Source: Arenibacter algicola (GTDB lineage Bacteria; Bacteroidota; Bacteroidia; Flavobacteriales; Flavobacteriaceae). Taken from it: a stretch of DNA of 64,000 nt. This document shows positions 1 through 8,982 of this stretch, one piece after another. The stretch covers positions 682,001 to 746,000 of the forward strand of contig NZ_JPOO01000003.1 of NCBI RefSeq assembly GCF_000733925.1, read 5' to 3'. The notes below the pieces were generated by a model, which saw only the letters and a list, made by a program, of their open reading frames with translations, was not told the origin of the DNA and made no database searches. How positions within the stretch are numbered: the first letter of the stretch is position 1; every line of letters starts with the position of its first letter. The position numbers and the translations under genes are program-made.

Positions 1-1094
1 ACATATAATTGTCCAAGGGCAAAGCCTATTTGGTCATCCACCCTACGTACCATTTGCTTTGCCCGTGATTGTTGCTGTGCCTGACCGGATAAAACTTTAC
101 TATACTCAAAAGCAGCATCCCTAAAAGGTGTGCTTAAAATATTGGCATGTGAATCTATGGAGTGAGCTTTCAAGTACAATTTCCAATGGGCCAATGGCAC
201 CTTAGCCAGTAACTTGTTCAAGGTATCATAATAATTTGGCTGTGAGACATCCAAGGAATCTATCTCTGCTCCCAAATTTGTCAAAAATGATCTCCAGCCC
301 AAGTTAGGATGTTTTTTATCCAGATCGGAAACAGATATTTTGTGATAGTTTTCTTTAATTATCCTGCGTTCAATACGCGTCTTATGGGCTTGGGCCAATT
401 GTTTTTCAATACCGTAAACAATAGCTGCCAGGGCGTTTGCATCCCTATCCCCTACCAATTCGAACAGTGAAGTCAGATATGTTTTGTACGCCTCCTGAAT
501 ACTTTTTACAGATGCATCTTCCTGAAAATAATAATCCCGATCGGGCATGCCCAATCCGGACTGGGCAACATGCAAAATATTAAGGGAGCTATTCTCCTGA
601 TCGGGAGACACATAAGGCGAAACCATGGAATAATCGCCAGATTTGATCTGGATGGATACAAAATCCATAATGCCGGAAATATCCTTTATGTCTTCTATTT
701 GGTCCAATAGGGGTTGTATAGGTGTAATTCCTCTTGCATCAATACTAAGGGTATCCATTCCCGATGCATAAAAATCGCCCACCTTTTGTTCAATACTCCC
801 TTTGGGATTTTCTTGTTGCGACACTTCCTGCAAAATATTTTTAAGCAGTTCCTGCTGTGGAATATTTAAAAATCGATAGGACCCCACTCCAACTTGATCC
901 TCTGCTATTACAGCTTCGGTGAACCATGTTCGGTTAACGTGGTCGAAGAAATTATCACCTGGTTTAATGGAGTCTGTAATACCCTCAAAAACCACTGTTC
1001 TATCTACAGTTTGAGAATCACTTTTTAAGGACGGTTCGTTTTTACAGCATACAAGTAAACAAATCAGAATTGGGAAGTAGTGAAGATTTTTCAT
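1..1094 (-). CDS. M13 family (neprilysin/PepO-like) metallopeptidase, 3' part outside the window
   Basis: The reading frame is open from an ATG at 1094 to the window edge, giving about 364 N-terminal residues of a protein that is usually near 680. The start is a lipoprotein-like signal (MKNLHYFPILICLLVCCKN), so it is probably exported and lipid-anchored. GDNFFDHVNRTWF near residue 45 matches the M13 N-terminal motif (GDDFYxYVNGxW), and GLGMPDRDYYF is the family's second hallmark. The zinc site (HExxH and the downstream Glu) would lie in the missing half, so activity cannot be judged. Known role of the family: zinc endopeptidases that cut short peptides outside the cytoplasm. Confidence 0.85.
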   Translation of the reverse strand, partial: MKNLHYFPILICLLVCCKNEPSLKSDSQTVDRTVVFEGITDSIKPGDNFFDHVNRTWFTEAVIAEDQVGVGSYRFLNIPQQELLKNILQEVSQQENPKGSIEQKVGDFYASGMDTLSIDARGITPIQPLLDQIEDIKDISGIMDFVSIQIKSGDYSMVSPYVSPDQENSSLNILHVAQSGLGMPDRDYYFQEDASVKSIQEAYKTYLTSLFELVGDRDANALAAIVYGIEKQLAQAHKTRIERRIIKENYHKISVSDLDKKHPNLGWRSFLTNLGAEIDSLDVSQPNYYDTLNKLLAKVPLAHWKLYLKAHSIDSHANILSTPFRDAAFEYSKVLSGQAQQQSRAKQMVRRVDDQIGFALGQLY

Positions 1095-1214
1095 TTGTTG
1101 AGGATATGTTCTCTCAAATATATAAAATATTTGCAGTCACTGTTAAACCACAATACCGTACTAGTACTTCTAAATCTTGACCTTATAGCAGATGATCTAA
1201 AGTTTGACCAACAA

Positions 1215-1427
1215 CTAGCCATTGGAGGCCGCTACGTCCGCAATCACGGCTGTGGACATTCTGACCTTGGCATCCGTCAAGATTACATTGCCTTCTTTTA
1301 AACTTAAATCCAAACTCCCACCTTGAACTAATGCCTGTTTAAAGGAGCGACTACCTCCTCTGGGCTTCAATTCCTGTCTTACCTTTTGCTGTAGAATAAA
1401 AAAAAATCTCTTTTTCAAGATTGTCAA
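1215..1427 (-). pseudogene. Degraded fasciclin-domain gene (C-terminal fragment)
   Basis: The 70-residue frame holds the second half of a fasciclin (FAS1) domain: VQGGSLDLSLKEGNVILTDA followed by TAVIADVAASNG. In intact flavobacterial FAS1 proteins this is followed by VIHxIDxVLxP, but here a stop codon comes straight after ASNG and the next codons do not resemble the family. No export signal and no first half of the domain is present upstream. A run of nine A at about 1398-1406 marks a possible frameshift point. FAS1 domains mediate adhesion in secreted proteins; this copy is almost certainly dead. Confidence 0.6.
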
Positions 1428-1638
1428 AAAAATATGGCAAACTAGAACATTTTCCGTAGTTATTCTTTTCTGACAAATCTCGTGATAAGGTCCAAAAGAA
1501 TTTAATGTAATGTCATCTAGTTTTAACCCAGATACCCCAACTCCGGTAAGTAGTACTTTTCAATAAGGTAAAAGACAGCCACCTAAAGTTAAAGCTAAGA
1601 GAAAATCAATTGTATGCTCCAATCGCGGGAAAAGAGGA

Positions 1639-2169
1639 TTAAATAGAGAGCTCAAGTTTTTTGGTATCCTTTCCTTGTTTAAGCTTTACCTTATACGTAA
1701 TTAAAGGGTTTTCGTTGACTTCATAAAGGATCCGGCATTCCACTTGGTCTATAGCCCAGCCAGGATGTTCTTTTATAACTTTTGAACTCAGATTGTAGGG
1801 TAACCTAATGCTCTTGAAGGTCTGTTCGCTTTTGAGGATAATACCTTGGTAACTGTATACAGTGGTACTAGCATCTTTCCCTTCTTTCATAACCACCTTA
1901 TAGGTAGAATTCTGCTTTGGCATAAACACTGAAGCTTTGGAAATATCATAATTTGCCACCAGCTTTTGAAGTGTTTTAGCCCGCATAGGCATGTAATCTT
2001 TTCGCAATACTTTTATAAATTTGGCATTGACGTTAGTTTTAAGTGTAGTATTGACCATAGATGGACCAGTAAGTCTGGGAGCCCTAAAATGAGCATAGGT
2101 TATAGCGTCTTGAGAATAGGTAAGGGCATTCGCCCCTAAAAAAATTAGAGCAAGGAAATACGTTTTCAT
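1639..2169 (-). CDS. Secreted hypothetical protein (176 aa)
   Basis: It begins with a clear Sec signal peptide (MKTYFLALIFLGANALTYSQ), so it should reach the periplasm or outer face. The mature part has no motif that I can name. Its C-terminal half resembles the secreted protein at 49592-50104: both have a G-x-I-(L/V) turn, an F-x-x-I-x-LP segment, a GW pair, and a basic strand ending K(V/L)-x-L-x-x-G-x-x-x-K-K. This suggests a small two-member family of beta-rich secreted proteins. It is transcribed alone; upstream lies a gene-free AT-rich stretch. Function unknown. Confidence 0.75.
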   Translation of the reverse strand: MKTYFLALIFLGANALTYSQDAITYAHFRAPRLTGPSMVNTTLKTNVNAKFIKVLRKDYMPMRAKTLQKLVANYDISKASVFMPKQNSTYKVVMKEGKDASTTVYSYQGIILKSEQTFKSIRLPYNLSSKVIKEHPGWAIDQVECRILYEVNENPLITYKVKLKQGKDTKKLELSI

Positions 2170-2744
2170 TTGAAGAGAATTTTAAAGATGTTTGAAATGT
2201 TTAAAAAGACCGACAATAATATTTTCTTGGGAATAAAATATTATTTAGACCTATGCGGGAGGAAAACAGTATAATAATTACAGTATAAACGAAGGGCGGG
2301 AAATAAGCATTGCTAAATATTTGATATTCAAATATATATGCAATTTTACGTTTGTTGGTTCAATTTTAAAATTACTAAAAAAATCTTTTGTGTCAAAAGG
2401 ATTATCAAGTTAATTGGGCCCAACTTCCAAAAACATCCAATTTTAGAATGTAAAAAATAACGGGTTGCTTACTCACCTAGATTACTACGTCTTACTCAGG
2501 ATAGTTTGCAATGGGCTCCGAAACCGAAAAGTTGCCAAACCCATCCATACGTATTTCCTGTACGGCACTATAACCAATTACGAAATTCTAAAGGAATCTT
2601 TTGATGTAAGGCTCCTGAATTGCTTGGAAATCCCAATGCCGTCTTTAGAGATATCCAAAAAAAACTACCAACCCGAGTATATTTTTTGAATCTTTAAGAA
2701 AATATAAATTAATGGACCAGCAGTATTCATATAAGTCATAAGTA
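2170..2744. other. Gene-free stretch
   Basis: About 575 bases, AT-rich, between the secreted protein and a terminator. A 74-codon frame on the plus strand (2465-2689) has no signal peptide, no family resemblance and no obvious promoter, so I do not call it a gene. It presumably contains the promoter of the leftward gene ending at 1639. Confidence 0.5.
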
Positions 2745-2745
2745 C

Positions 2746-2785
2746 AAAAAAAAAGGAGGGTAATTAAAAAATTAATTACCCTCCC
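2746..2785 (-). terminator. Rho-independent terminator of the DUF6515 gene
   Basis: A perfect 11-bp inverted repeat (GGAGGGTAATT at 2755-2765, its complement at 2774-2784) is followed on the minus strand by a run of nine T (2746-2754). It sits 29 bases past the stop codon of the leftward gene. Confidence 0.85.
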
Positions 2786-2813
2786 GTTCACTAATTAACC
2801 AATCTAACCATCT

Positions 2814-3410
2814 TTATTCCATATCTATAAAGCCTACTACTTCGTAGGCCCTACTGCCATTTACTTGTACTTTCTCATAAAGGATGCTGGAATATTCGTA
2901 ATATTCCATTCCATTTATGGCTACTTTTTCATAATCATCCGGAAGCTCATAAACTATGGTTCCTATTTCGGGTTCTACCACTTCATATTCACTATTCATT
3001 TGAACATAAAAGACCCCTTGGGCATTGTAATAATTGTAATCATTAAAACTAACCCGCTTGTATTTTGGAGGTAAGCTGCTTATTCTGAATCCTATTTTAG
3101 GAGCAATTACAATATACCTTCCCCTGGATTGTGTGTAATACTTATTATTGGCATAATAGTAATCCTGTCCGTTGTGCTTAATAACTTTTCTATCGGGCAC
3201 CGAACGCACTGAAACCACTTTTTTCATTGGAGTTTTATAAGTGACTTTTGTACTAGGTACTCTATTGTTCACCGTTTTCTTTGCTGTGGTGGTTTTGGTA
3301 TCTCTTGTGGATCTAGAATTTGAGTTACCAACAGATTGCGCAGTTGCTTGTGTAACAAAAGCTAGGGCAATTAAAATTGATAAGGTGTATATTCTATTAA
3401 ATGCTTTCAT
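2814..3410 (-). CDS. DUF6515 family secreted protein (198 aa)
   Basis: An N-terminal signal peptide (MKAFNRIYTLSILIALAFVTQATAQ) precedes a low-complexity Ser/Thr/Lys linker (about 25-75). The rest is repeated short Tyr-rich units: YYYANNKYYTQ, then VIAPKIGFRISSLPPKYKRV, NYYNAQGVFY, VVEPEIGTIVYELPDDYEKV, and MEYYEYSSILYEKV. The alternation YY-x-x-G-x-FY / (A/E)P-x-IG-x-x-(V/I)-x-x-LP is the pattern of DUF6515, common in Bacteroidota. The molecular role of the family is unknown; a periplasmic or surface location is likely. It is monocistronic and has its own strong terminator. Confidence 0.75.
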   Translation of the reverse strand: MKAFNRIYTLSILIALAFVTQATAQSVGNSNSRSTRDTKTTTAKKTVNNRVPSTKVTYKTPMKKVVSVRSVPDRKVIKHNGQDYYYANNKYYTQSRGRYIVIAPKIGFRISSLPPKYKRVSFNDYNYYNAQGVFYVQMNSEYEVVEPEIGTIVYELPDDYEKVAINGMEYYEYSSILYEKVQVNGSRAYEVVGFIDME

Positions 3411-3426
3411 AAACTCTAAGATTTAA

Positions 3427-3843
3427 GGTTCTAATTGTTTTTAATACGTGGACGTTGCAACGTATTTACAGGATAAAGGTATTGGTACCTTGAAGAATTA
3501 TGAAAGCAAATAGACCATGACTGGTTTTCTATCTATGAATATCTGAATTTAACAGATTAAAAGGAAAGGGCTATAAGTAAATGTGGGGTATTGCTAGTTC
3601 CATAGGCTTAGATGCATGGTTGGTAATATTTAGCTAATGCCGCCATAGCAAGTGAATATTATTGGTATCACAATTGTATTTAATGACGCATATGAACTAT
3701 ACATTTGAGCTAAAGCCGAATATTACCATATAAAATGCCTCAGGTCGACTTTTAGGTTACTTTCAACTTTTAAAAATACTTTCTTATTAAAAAAAGATGT
3801 TCTTTGAAACTTCAACAAAAACTGAAGTAAAAATCCTACTTAT
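3427..3843. other. Intergenic region between divergent genes
   Basis: About 417 bases that must contain the promoters of the leftward DUF6515 gene and the rightward T9SS protein gene. I see no coding frame, repeat or clear operator in it. Confidence 0.5.
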
Positions 3844-6800
3844 ATGGCCACCCCAAAACCATTGTTACTCGCTTGTCTAAGTTTATTGTGCATATCCATT
3901 TCCTATTCCCAATGGACCCAATCCGCAGGTCCGGAAGGAGGCTATACCAATGATATTGTTAAAGTTGATAATACTTTGATTGTATCAGCTGGCGGAGGGG
4001 GAGTCTATATATCCACAAACAATGGCGCTTCATGGGAACCCAGTAATGAAGGGTTACCACTTCATCCACATGTGTATCGTATAGCCAGTCATGGTGATAA
4101 CGTGTATATAAGCCTTTATCAAGGTGGCGTTTATAGGTCCGTTGATAAGGGTAGTACCTGGTCACCAGCAAATAATGGTGCGGACCGATTAACTTTCTAT
4201 TCTTTGTTTACCAATGGTCAGGAAATATATGCTGGAAGTGCTGACGGAAAGCTTTATTATTCGGCAGATTACGGAGCTAATTGGTCTGAAAAAAATAATG
4301 GCCTCCCAGGAAATTCTATCTCTGGATTTGTAAGTTATAATTCAAAAATGTACGTAGGAACAGCAGATGGATTGTTTGAAAGCGTAGACAATGGTAATAT
4401 TTGGAATGCGATAAATATTCCTGGTTTATCCCCCAATGGCATTCAATCAATGACTGAATATAATGGTGTGTTTTATGTTACCAATGATGGGCAGATGTTT
4501 GTATCCAATGATAATCTTGCCTCTTGGATTCTTACTCCTTTAGGTGGTGGAAGCACTTTAACAAATTTAGCGGGTTACGAGGGGGTAGTATATACCACAA
4601 ATTCCTTCGGAAGATACTATTATTCCAGTGATAATGGAGTCAACTGGACCATGGGCCAAAACACCCAAACAGATAGTTCTGCAAATAATATCCTATTATC
4701 AAATGATAAGTTATTCATGTTGACCAGCGAGGGCGTCTTTGAATCTGTGGATTACGGTTCAACCTGGGCATTCAACAGTAAGGGAATTAAAGCACATAAT
4801 ATAAGTGCATTGGCCGCTAATGACACCTATTTATTTACCGGTACCTCGGAAAATGGAATATTCAGGTCTAGCGATAATGGTGCCACATGGACCCCAATTG
4901 GTATAAGCTCGACCGATTTAAATTCAAAGTCAATTAATGATATCATCGTAATAGATAATACGATATTCGCTGCAACCTCTGCGGGAATTTATATGTCCAA
5001 CGACATTGGTGATAATTGGGTTATAAAATTGGAACCTGATTTAAATTTGAGCACAGCAGCCTTGGATTATGACAACGGAGTATTGGCAACTACCATGAAT
5101 GGGAAGGGTGTGTATCTTTCTAACGATTTGGGAGAAACATGGACACTTTCTCCTATGGAGGGGATTGATCCATCCCAAATGGGTTATGAAAATATTCTAA
5201 TTCGTGATCAAGTTATAATAGTAAGTACGGCCAATGCAGAACTATTTATTTCTACCGATTTGGGTCAAGCCTGGTCTAATATTTCCATACCCAATGACTA
5301 TTATCTCACCCAAGATCTTGAGTTTATTGAAAATAGAATATACGCTGCTACAGCAAGAGGTTTAATGGCCAGTGATGACCTTGGTATTATTTGGTATCGT
5401 TTCTTAGCTCAGGATTACACATCTGTACAGGATATTATAGTGAAGGACAATATTATATATGGCGCAACTGCTTATGGGATATTTGCAAGTGAGGCTGGAA
5501 GGGAATGGTGGTATCCAGCTATGGATGGTATGAAAATTGATTATATGACCGAAATTATTATAAAGGACGACAAATTGTTCCTAGGAACATATGGCTCAAG
5601 TGTTTGGTCGCGTCCCTTATCTGAAATTGTCGTACCTCCCTTAGATGATGACAATGATGGAGTAATTAATGAGGATGACCTTTGCCCAGGTACGCCCTGG
5701 GGTTCTGAAGTAGACAGCAATGGCTGTGCCGCTTCCCAACTGGATGATGATAAAGACGGAGTTGCCAATGATTTGGACCTTTGTGCCAATACTCCGGTTG
5801 AGGCCGAAGTGAACAGCAATGGTTGTTCCGCTTCCCAATTGGATGATGATAACGACGGAGTTACCAATAATTTGGACCTTTGTGCCGATACTCCTTTGGA
5901 TGCTGAAGTGGACAGCAATGGTTGTGCCACATCCCAATTGGACGATGATAACGATGGAGTAACCAATGATTTGGACCTTTGTGCCGATACTCCTTTGGAT
6001 GCTGAAGTGGACAGCAATGGTTGTGCCGCTTCCCAACTGGATGATGACAATGATGGTATAACCAATGATTTGGACCTTTGTGCCGATACCCCAGCGGATG
6101 CTGAAGTGGACAGCAATGGTTGTGCCGCTTCCCAACTGGATGATGACAATGATGGAATTACCAACGATTTGGACCTTTGTGCCGATACACGGGTTGATGC
6201 TGAAGTGGACAGCAATGGTTGTGCCACATCCCAATTGGACGATGATAACGATGGAGTAACCAACGATTTGGACCTTTGCCTCAATACATCCCCAGGAATA
6301 ACGGTAAATAGCAACGGGTGTGATTTTATTGCTATGAATGCCATAAGAATTTATTCCGAAACACCCAGTTGTCCCAATGTTGCCAATGGTAGTATTGAAA
6401 TAGCCACCTCTTTAATTGGATATAATTTTGATATTGCAGTTAGCGGTGAAGGAATAAATGAAAATTATACGGGAATAAACCTATACGAAAATTATAAGTT
6501 TGAAAACCTGGCTGCAGGAACCTACGAAATCACAGTTGCCATACCCTCTATATTGCATGAGCAATACTTTGGGATAACCATAAATGGGCCAAGTAGCATC
6601 TCTGGTAAGTTACAAGGTATTGACAGCAAAACCCAAAGTGCCAAATATATTGTTTCTGGAAGCACCGAGTACACTGTAGATATAAATGGTATTCAAAAAA
6701 ACTACATCTTCAATTCTAACGAAGAGAACGAAATAGAAGTTCACAATTTAAAAATGTCCAATGAAATTCATATTTCGGGCATAAATGATTGTCAAGGAAA

Positions 6801-7056
6801 AGTCATGGATACCTTCTCCCTGGAAGAAGACATTTTGGTCTATCCTACCCTTACATCAGGACAAGTGTACATATTCGGAGGTTTTCAACCAGCAGAAATA
6901 CGCTTATATAATTCCGTGGGACAGCTTGTATTTATCGAGAATTGGAATAACATGTCAGAGAGCGTTCTTCATTTCGACAATTATACCAGCGGACTATATA
7001 TAGTGCATATCATCACAGAAGAGGATACAAAAACATTTAAAATAATTAAACAATGA
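3844..7056 (+). CDS. T9SS-exported protein: Asp-box beta-propeller, thrombospondin type 3 repeats, type A sorting domain
   Basis: 1070 residues. A signal peptide (about 1-23, ending SYSQ) is followed by roughly 560 residues with about twelve Asp-box motifs of the form S-x-D-x-G-x-x-W (STNNGASW, SVDKGSTW, SADYGANW, SSDNGATW, SNDLGETW and others), as in sortilin/YCF48/sialidase-type propellers. Residues 600-830 are seven 33-residue repeats DDDNDGVTNDLDLCADTP..AEVDSNGC, calcium-binding thrombospondin type 3 repeats with two Cys each. The last 75 residues (VYPTLTSGQVYI ... GLYIVHI ... FKIIKQ) are a type A T9SS C-terminal domain. It should be exported by T9SS and attached to or released from the surface. 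The propeller has no recognisable catalytic set, so binding or adhesion is more likely than hydrolysis. Its stop overlaps the next start (ATGA). Confidence 0.9.
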   Translation: MATPKPLLLACLSLLCISISYSQWTQSAGPEGGYTNDIVKVDNTLIVSAGGGGVYISTNNGASWEPSNEGLPLHPHVYRIASHGDNVYISLYQGGVYRSVDKGSTWSPANNGADRLTFYSLFTNGQEIYAGSADGKLYYSADYGANWSEKNNGLPGNSISGFVSYNSKMYVGTADGLFESVDNGNIWNAINIPGLSPNGIQSMTEYNGVFYVTNDGQMFVSNDNLASWILTPLGGGSTLTNLAGYEGVVYTTNSFGRYYYSSDNGVNWTMGQNTQTDSSANNILLSNDKLFMLTSEGVFESVDYGSTWAFNSKGIKAHNISALAANDTYLFTGTSENGIFRSSDNGATWTPIGISSTDLNSKSINDIIVIDNTIFAATSAGIYMSNDIGDNWVIKLEPDLNLSTAALDYDNGVLATTMNGKGVYLSNDLGETWTLSPMEGIDPSQMGYENILIRDQVIIVSTANAELFISTDLGQAWSNISIPNDYYLTQDLEFIENRIYAATARGLMASDDLGIIWYRFLAQDYTSVQDIIVKDNIIYGATAYGIFASEAGREWWYPAMDGMKIDYMTEIIIKDDKLFLGTYGSSVWSRPLSEIVVPPLDDDNDGVINEDDLCPGTPWGSEVDSNGCAASQLDDDKDGVANDLDLCANTPVEAEVNSNGCSASQLDDDNDGVTNNLDLCADTPLDAEVDSNGCATSQLDDDNDGVTNDLDLCADTPLDAEVDSNGCAASQLDDDNDGITNDLDLCADTPADAEVDSNGCAASQLDDDNDGITNDLDLCADTRVDAEVDSNGCATSQLDDDNDGVTNDLDLCLNTSPGITVNSNGCDFIAMNAIRIYSETPSCPNVANGSIEIATSLIGYNFDIAVSGEGINENYTGINLYENYKFENLAAGTYEITVAIPSILHEQYFGITINGPSSISGKLQGIDSKTQSAKYIVSGSTEYTVDINGIQKNYIFNSNEENEIEVHNLKMSNEIHISGINDCQGKVMDTFSLEEDILVYPTLTSGQVYIFGGFQPAEIRLYNSVGQLVFIENWNNMSESVLHFDNYTSGLYIVHIITEEDTKTFKIIKQ
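5641..6333 (+). repeat. Seven tandem 99-bp units encoding thrombospondin type 3 repeats
   Basis: In-frame direct repeats start at 5641, 5740, 5839, 5938, 6037, 6136 and 6235, each exactly 99 bp. The inner units are near-identical at the DNA level (for example the stretch encoding DLDLCADTP). The first and last units are the most diverged, as expected for an array that expands and contracts in its middle. Confidence 0.9.
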
Positions 7057-7757
7057 AAAGATTAATTCAATTACGCCCTCTTGTGATGGTACTGTTTCTG
7101 GCAATTATAAGTGCTTGTTCCAAATCTGCACCTGCATTAAAAGCCTCCGTTGAAGAAGTGCTGATTATGCCTGATAAGGCTATCGGAATCCTTCCAGCAA
7201 ATGCAGAAACCTGCTCCGACTTCAAAGAACTGCCGGGAGATAACAATAAGGCCACCATCTACTTTAGCTGGTCTACCGCTGAAAATGCTTTGAGTTATTT
7301 GGTACAAGTTTTTGAAGGCGGGAAAGAAATAAACAACATCACCGTAACAACGGCCGAGACCGAATTGACCCTCGAAAAAGGAAAATCATACACTTGGACC
7401 GTAACTGCTAAAAATAATGATGGCGAAACCGTGAGCAGTACCTTTTCCTTTACTACCCCTGGCCCGCCCATAGGTAATTACGCGCCCTATGCCGCCCAGA
7501 TCATTACTGATTATAATGTCTCAGATTCCGAACTCAGCATTTCTTGGATAGGAAGTGATGAAGATGGGGACACCTTAACCTATGATGTTAAAGTAACAGA
7601 TGCAGATGGTAATGAACTTGTTGACCAAACCAATTTAAGTGCAACCTCCCTAGATCCCATTTCTATCAGCACTGGTAAAACTTATACCATACAAATAACC
7701 ACAAGGGATAATCTTGGAAATTTCTCGATAGCGACACATACAGAAAAAATTGAATAA
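7053..7757 (+). CDS. Fibronectin-III/cadherin-like lipoprotein (234 aa)
   Basis: The N-terminus has a lipoprotein signal with the lipobox LAIISAC (Cys about residue 22). After a linker come two beta-sandwich modules. One at about 55-140 reads IYFSWSTAENALSYLVQVFEGGKEI ... GKSYTWTVTAKNNDGETVSSTFSFTTPG, typical of fibronectin type III. A second at about 145-232 contains SWIGSDEDGDTLTYDVKVTDADGNEL, resembling the DxDGDxLxYxV of cadherin-like or FN3 modules. The start ATG overlaps the stop of the T9SS protein gene by four bases, so the two are translationally coupled and may act together at the cell surface. No enzyme motif. Confidence 0.85.
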   Translation: MKRLIQLRPLVMVLFLAIISACSKSAPALKASVEEVLIMPDKAIGILPANAETCSDFKELPGDNNKATIYFSWSTAENALSYLVQVFEGGKEINNITVTTAETELTLEKGKSYTWTVTAKNNDGETVSSTFSFTTPGPPIGNYAPYAAQIITDYNVSDSELSISWIGSDEDGDTLTYDVKVTDADGNELVDQTNLSATSLDPISISTGKTYTIQITTRDNLGNFSIATHTEKIE

Positions 7758-7817
7758 TAGTTAAACCTTAAATTACATTTCCCTTCCAGAGGCAATTACG
7801 TTTTGAAAACAATCCGA

Positions 7818-8270
7818 TCAAAAATGCATCTTCATCCCTTCATGGCTGGCCTTAAACCCCAATTTTGTATAAAAAGCTATTGCCTTGGGCCTTTTCTTGT
7901 CCGTGGTCAATTGCAATACATGGGCCTTTCTTTCTTTTGCCCTGCCTATGGCCCAATGGAACATTTCGGTGCCGAGACCTGTTCCCCTTTGGTCCTTCCT
8001 AATCCGTACCGCTTCAATCTGTGCCCTGACACCTCCACGATAAGTAAGGTATTGTATAAAGGAAAGTTGTAAGGTGCCAACTACCTCCCCATCTTCATTT
8101 TCAATCACAATGAGTTCTTGGTTGTTATCCTGAACTATGTTCGCAAAAGCCTTGTAATACTCCACTGGCAAGGGTGTTTTGAAATCTTCCCGAGTTTTTC
8201 CCAACTCATCATCGGCAATCATTTCTACAATGGCCTGTACATCATTCTTTGTTGCTTTTCTAAAATTCAT
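7818..8270 (-). CDS. GNAT family N-acetyltransferase (150 aa)
   Basis: A single GNAT domain: FRKATKNDVQAIVEMI at the N-terminus, the beta4 strand EVVGTLQLSFI, the acetyl-CoA pyrophosphate loop RGTGLGTEMF (pattern R-x-x-G-x-G), and the terminal KAIAFYTKLGFKAS. Length is standard. The acceptor substrate cannot be told from sequence. It is the last gene of a leftward operon and overlaps the upstream gene by 11 bases. Confidence 0.9.
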   Translation of the reverse strand: MNFRKATKNDVQAIVEMIADDELGKTREDFKTPLPVEYYKAFANIVQDNNQELIVIENEDGEVVGTLQLSFIQYLTYRGGVRAQIEAVRIRKDQRGTGLGTEMFHWAIGRAKERKAHVLQLTTDKKRPKAIAFYTKLGFKASHEGMKMHF

Positions 8271-8691
8271 TTCTTCTTACATTATTTGTTCTTTTAAACT
8301 TATGAACCAATAAGGTGTACAAAACCAATGCGAAAGCTATCCCAAAACCTAAAACACCAATATTAATTCCCAAGAGTTGTTTTTCGCTACCATCGAGGTA
8401 TTTCATGGAGCCACCATAGAACTCTTGTAGCATAAATGCGACCAAAAATCCTCCGGTAACGAGTAAGCTCAATATTGCAGTGATCTTGGTTTCATTCTTA
8501 CCCCAAACCAACCAGATACAAAACAACCCTATACCGGAATTGGTAATTAATTGCCATACCTCATGAATTCTAACATGGGGAGTCCAATTTGGATTGAAAA
8601 CATGGGTTGCATTGATTTCCATAAATGGAACAACAATGGCATAAAGAAGGATACTGAATGTAATTATTGACCTATTCTTGTGATTATTCAT
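8260..8691 (-). CDS. Four-helix integral membrane protein, unknown function
   Basis: I place the start at the ATG at 8691 (MNNHKNRSIITF); upstream codons to 8730 stay open but would add a non-hydrophobic extension overlapping the previous gene further. The 143-residue product has four hydrophobic helices: about 9-25 (IITFSILLYAIVVPFM), 48-65 (LITNSGIGLFCIWLVWG), 72-90 (ILSLLVTGGFLVAFM) and 108-130 (INIGVLGFGIAFALVLYTLLV). I do not recognise the family. It overlaps the genes on both sides by a few bases, so it is co-translated with them. Confidence 0.75.
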   Translation of the reverse strand: MNNHKNRSIITFSILLYAIVVPFMEINATHVFNPNWTPHVRIHEVWQLITNSGIGLFCIWLVWGKNETKITAILSLLVTGGFLVAFMLQEFYGGSMKYLDGSEKQLLGINIGVLGFGIAFALVLYTLLVHKFKRTNNVRRNEF

Positions 8692-8977
8692 TGCAGTACA
8701 ATTTTTCAGTAGCCTTTTTAAGATCAGCATTTGGTAAAAATTGATCTGTTATAGTTAATATGGCATGTAAATTATCGCGCAACCTATCCAATTTAATTTC
8801 ACCCGGTTTGATTGATGTTTGCAGTAAATGCAACGCCATATCGGCCAAAAGCAAACGCTGTTTTTCCAACCACTCCGCATCATCGCTATTTGCAGGGTTT
8901 TTCAGGTAACTTGTTTCAACTTGACTATGTAACTCCCAACTAGCATTTAACATTTTTAATTTCTCTTCTGTACTCAT
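8684..8977 (-). CDS. Small hypothetical protein (97 aa)
   Basis: A soluble, mostly helical protein (MSTEEKLKMLNASWELHSQVETSYLKNP ...) with no signal peptide or known motif. The stop overlaps the start of the downstream membrane protein by eight bases and the upstream tautomerase gene ends six bases before it. Real coding is supported by the tight packing and sensible composition. Function unknown. Confidence 0.7.
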   Translation of the reverse strand: MSTEEKLKMLNASWELHSQVETSYLKNPANSDDAEWLEKQRLLLADMALHLLQTSIKPGEIKLDRLRDNLHAILTITDQFLPNADLKKATEKLYCNE

Positions 8978-8982
8978 CTTTT

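Noticed and set aside
2465..2689. 74-codon plus-strand open frame in a gene-free stretch
   Set aside because: No signal peptide, motif, promoter or family resemblance, and AT-rich DNA yields such frames by chance.
5541..6344. Long minus-strand frames across the thrombospondin repeats
   Set aside because: They are antisense shadows of the 99-bp repeats (period a multiple of three keeps all frames open) and read as low-complexity Ser-rich repeats.
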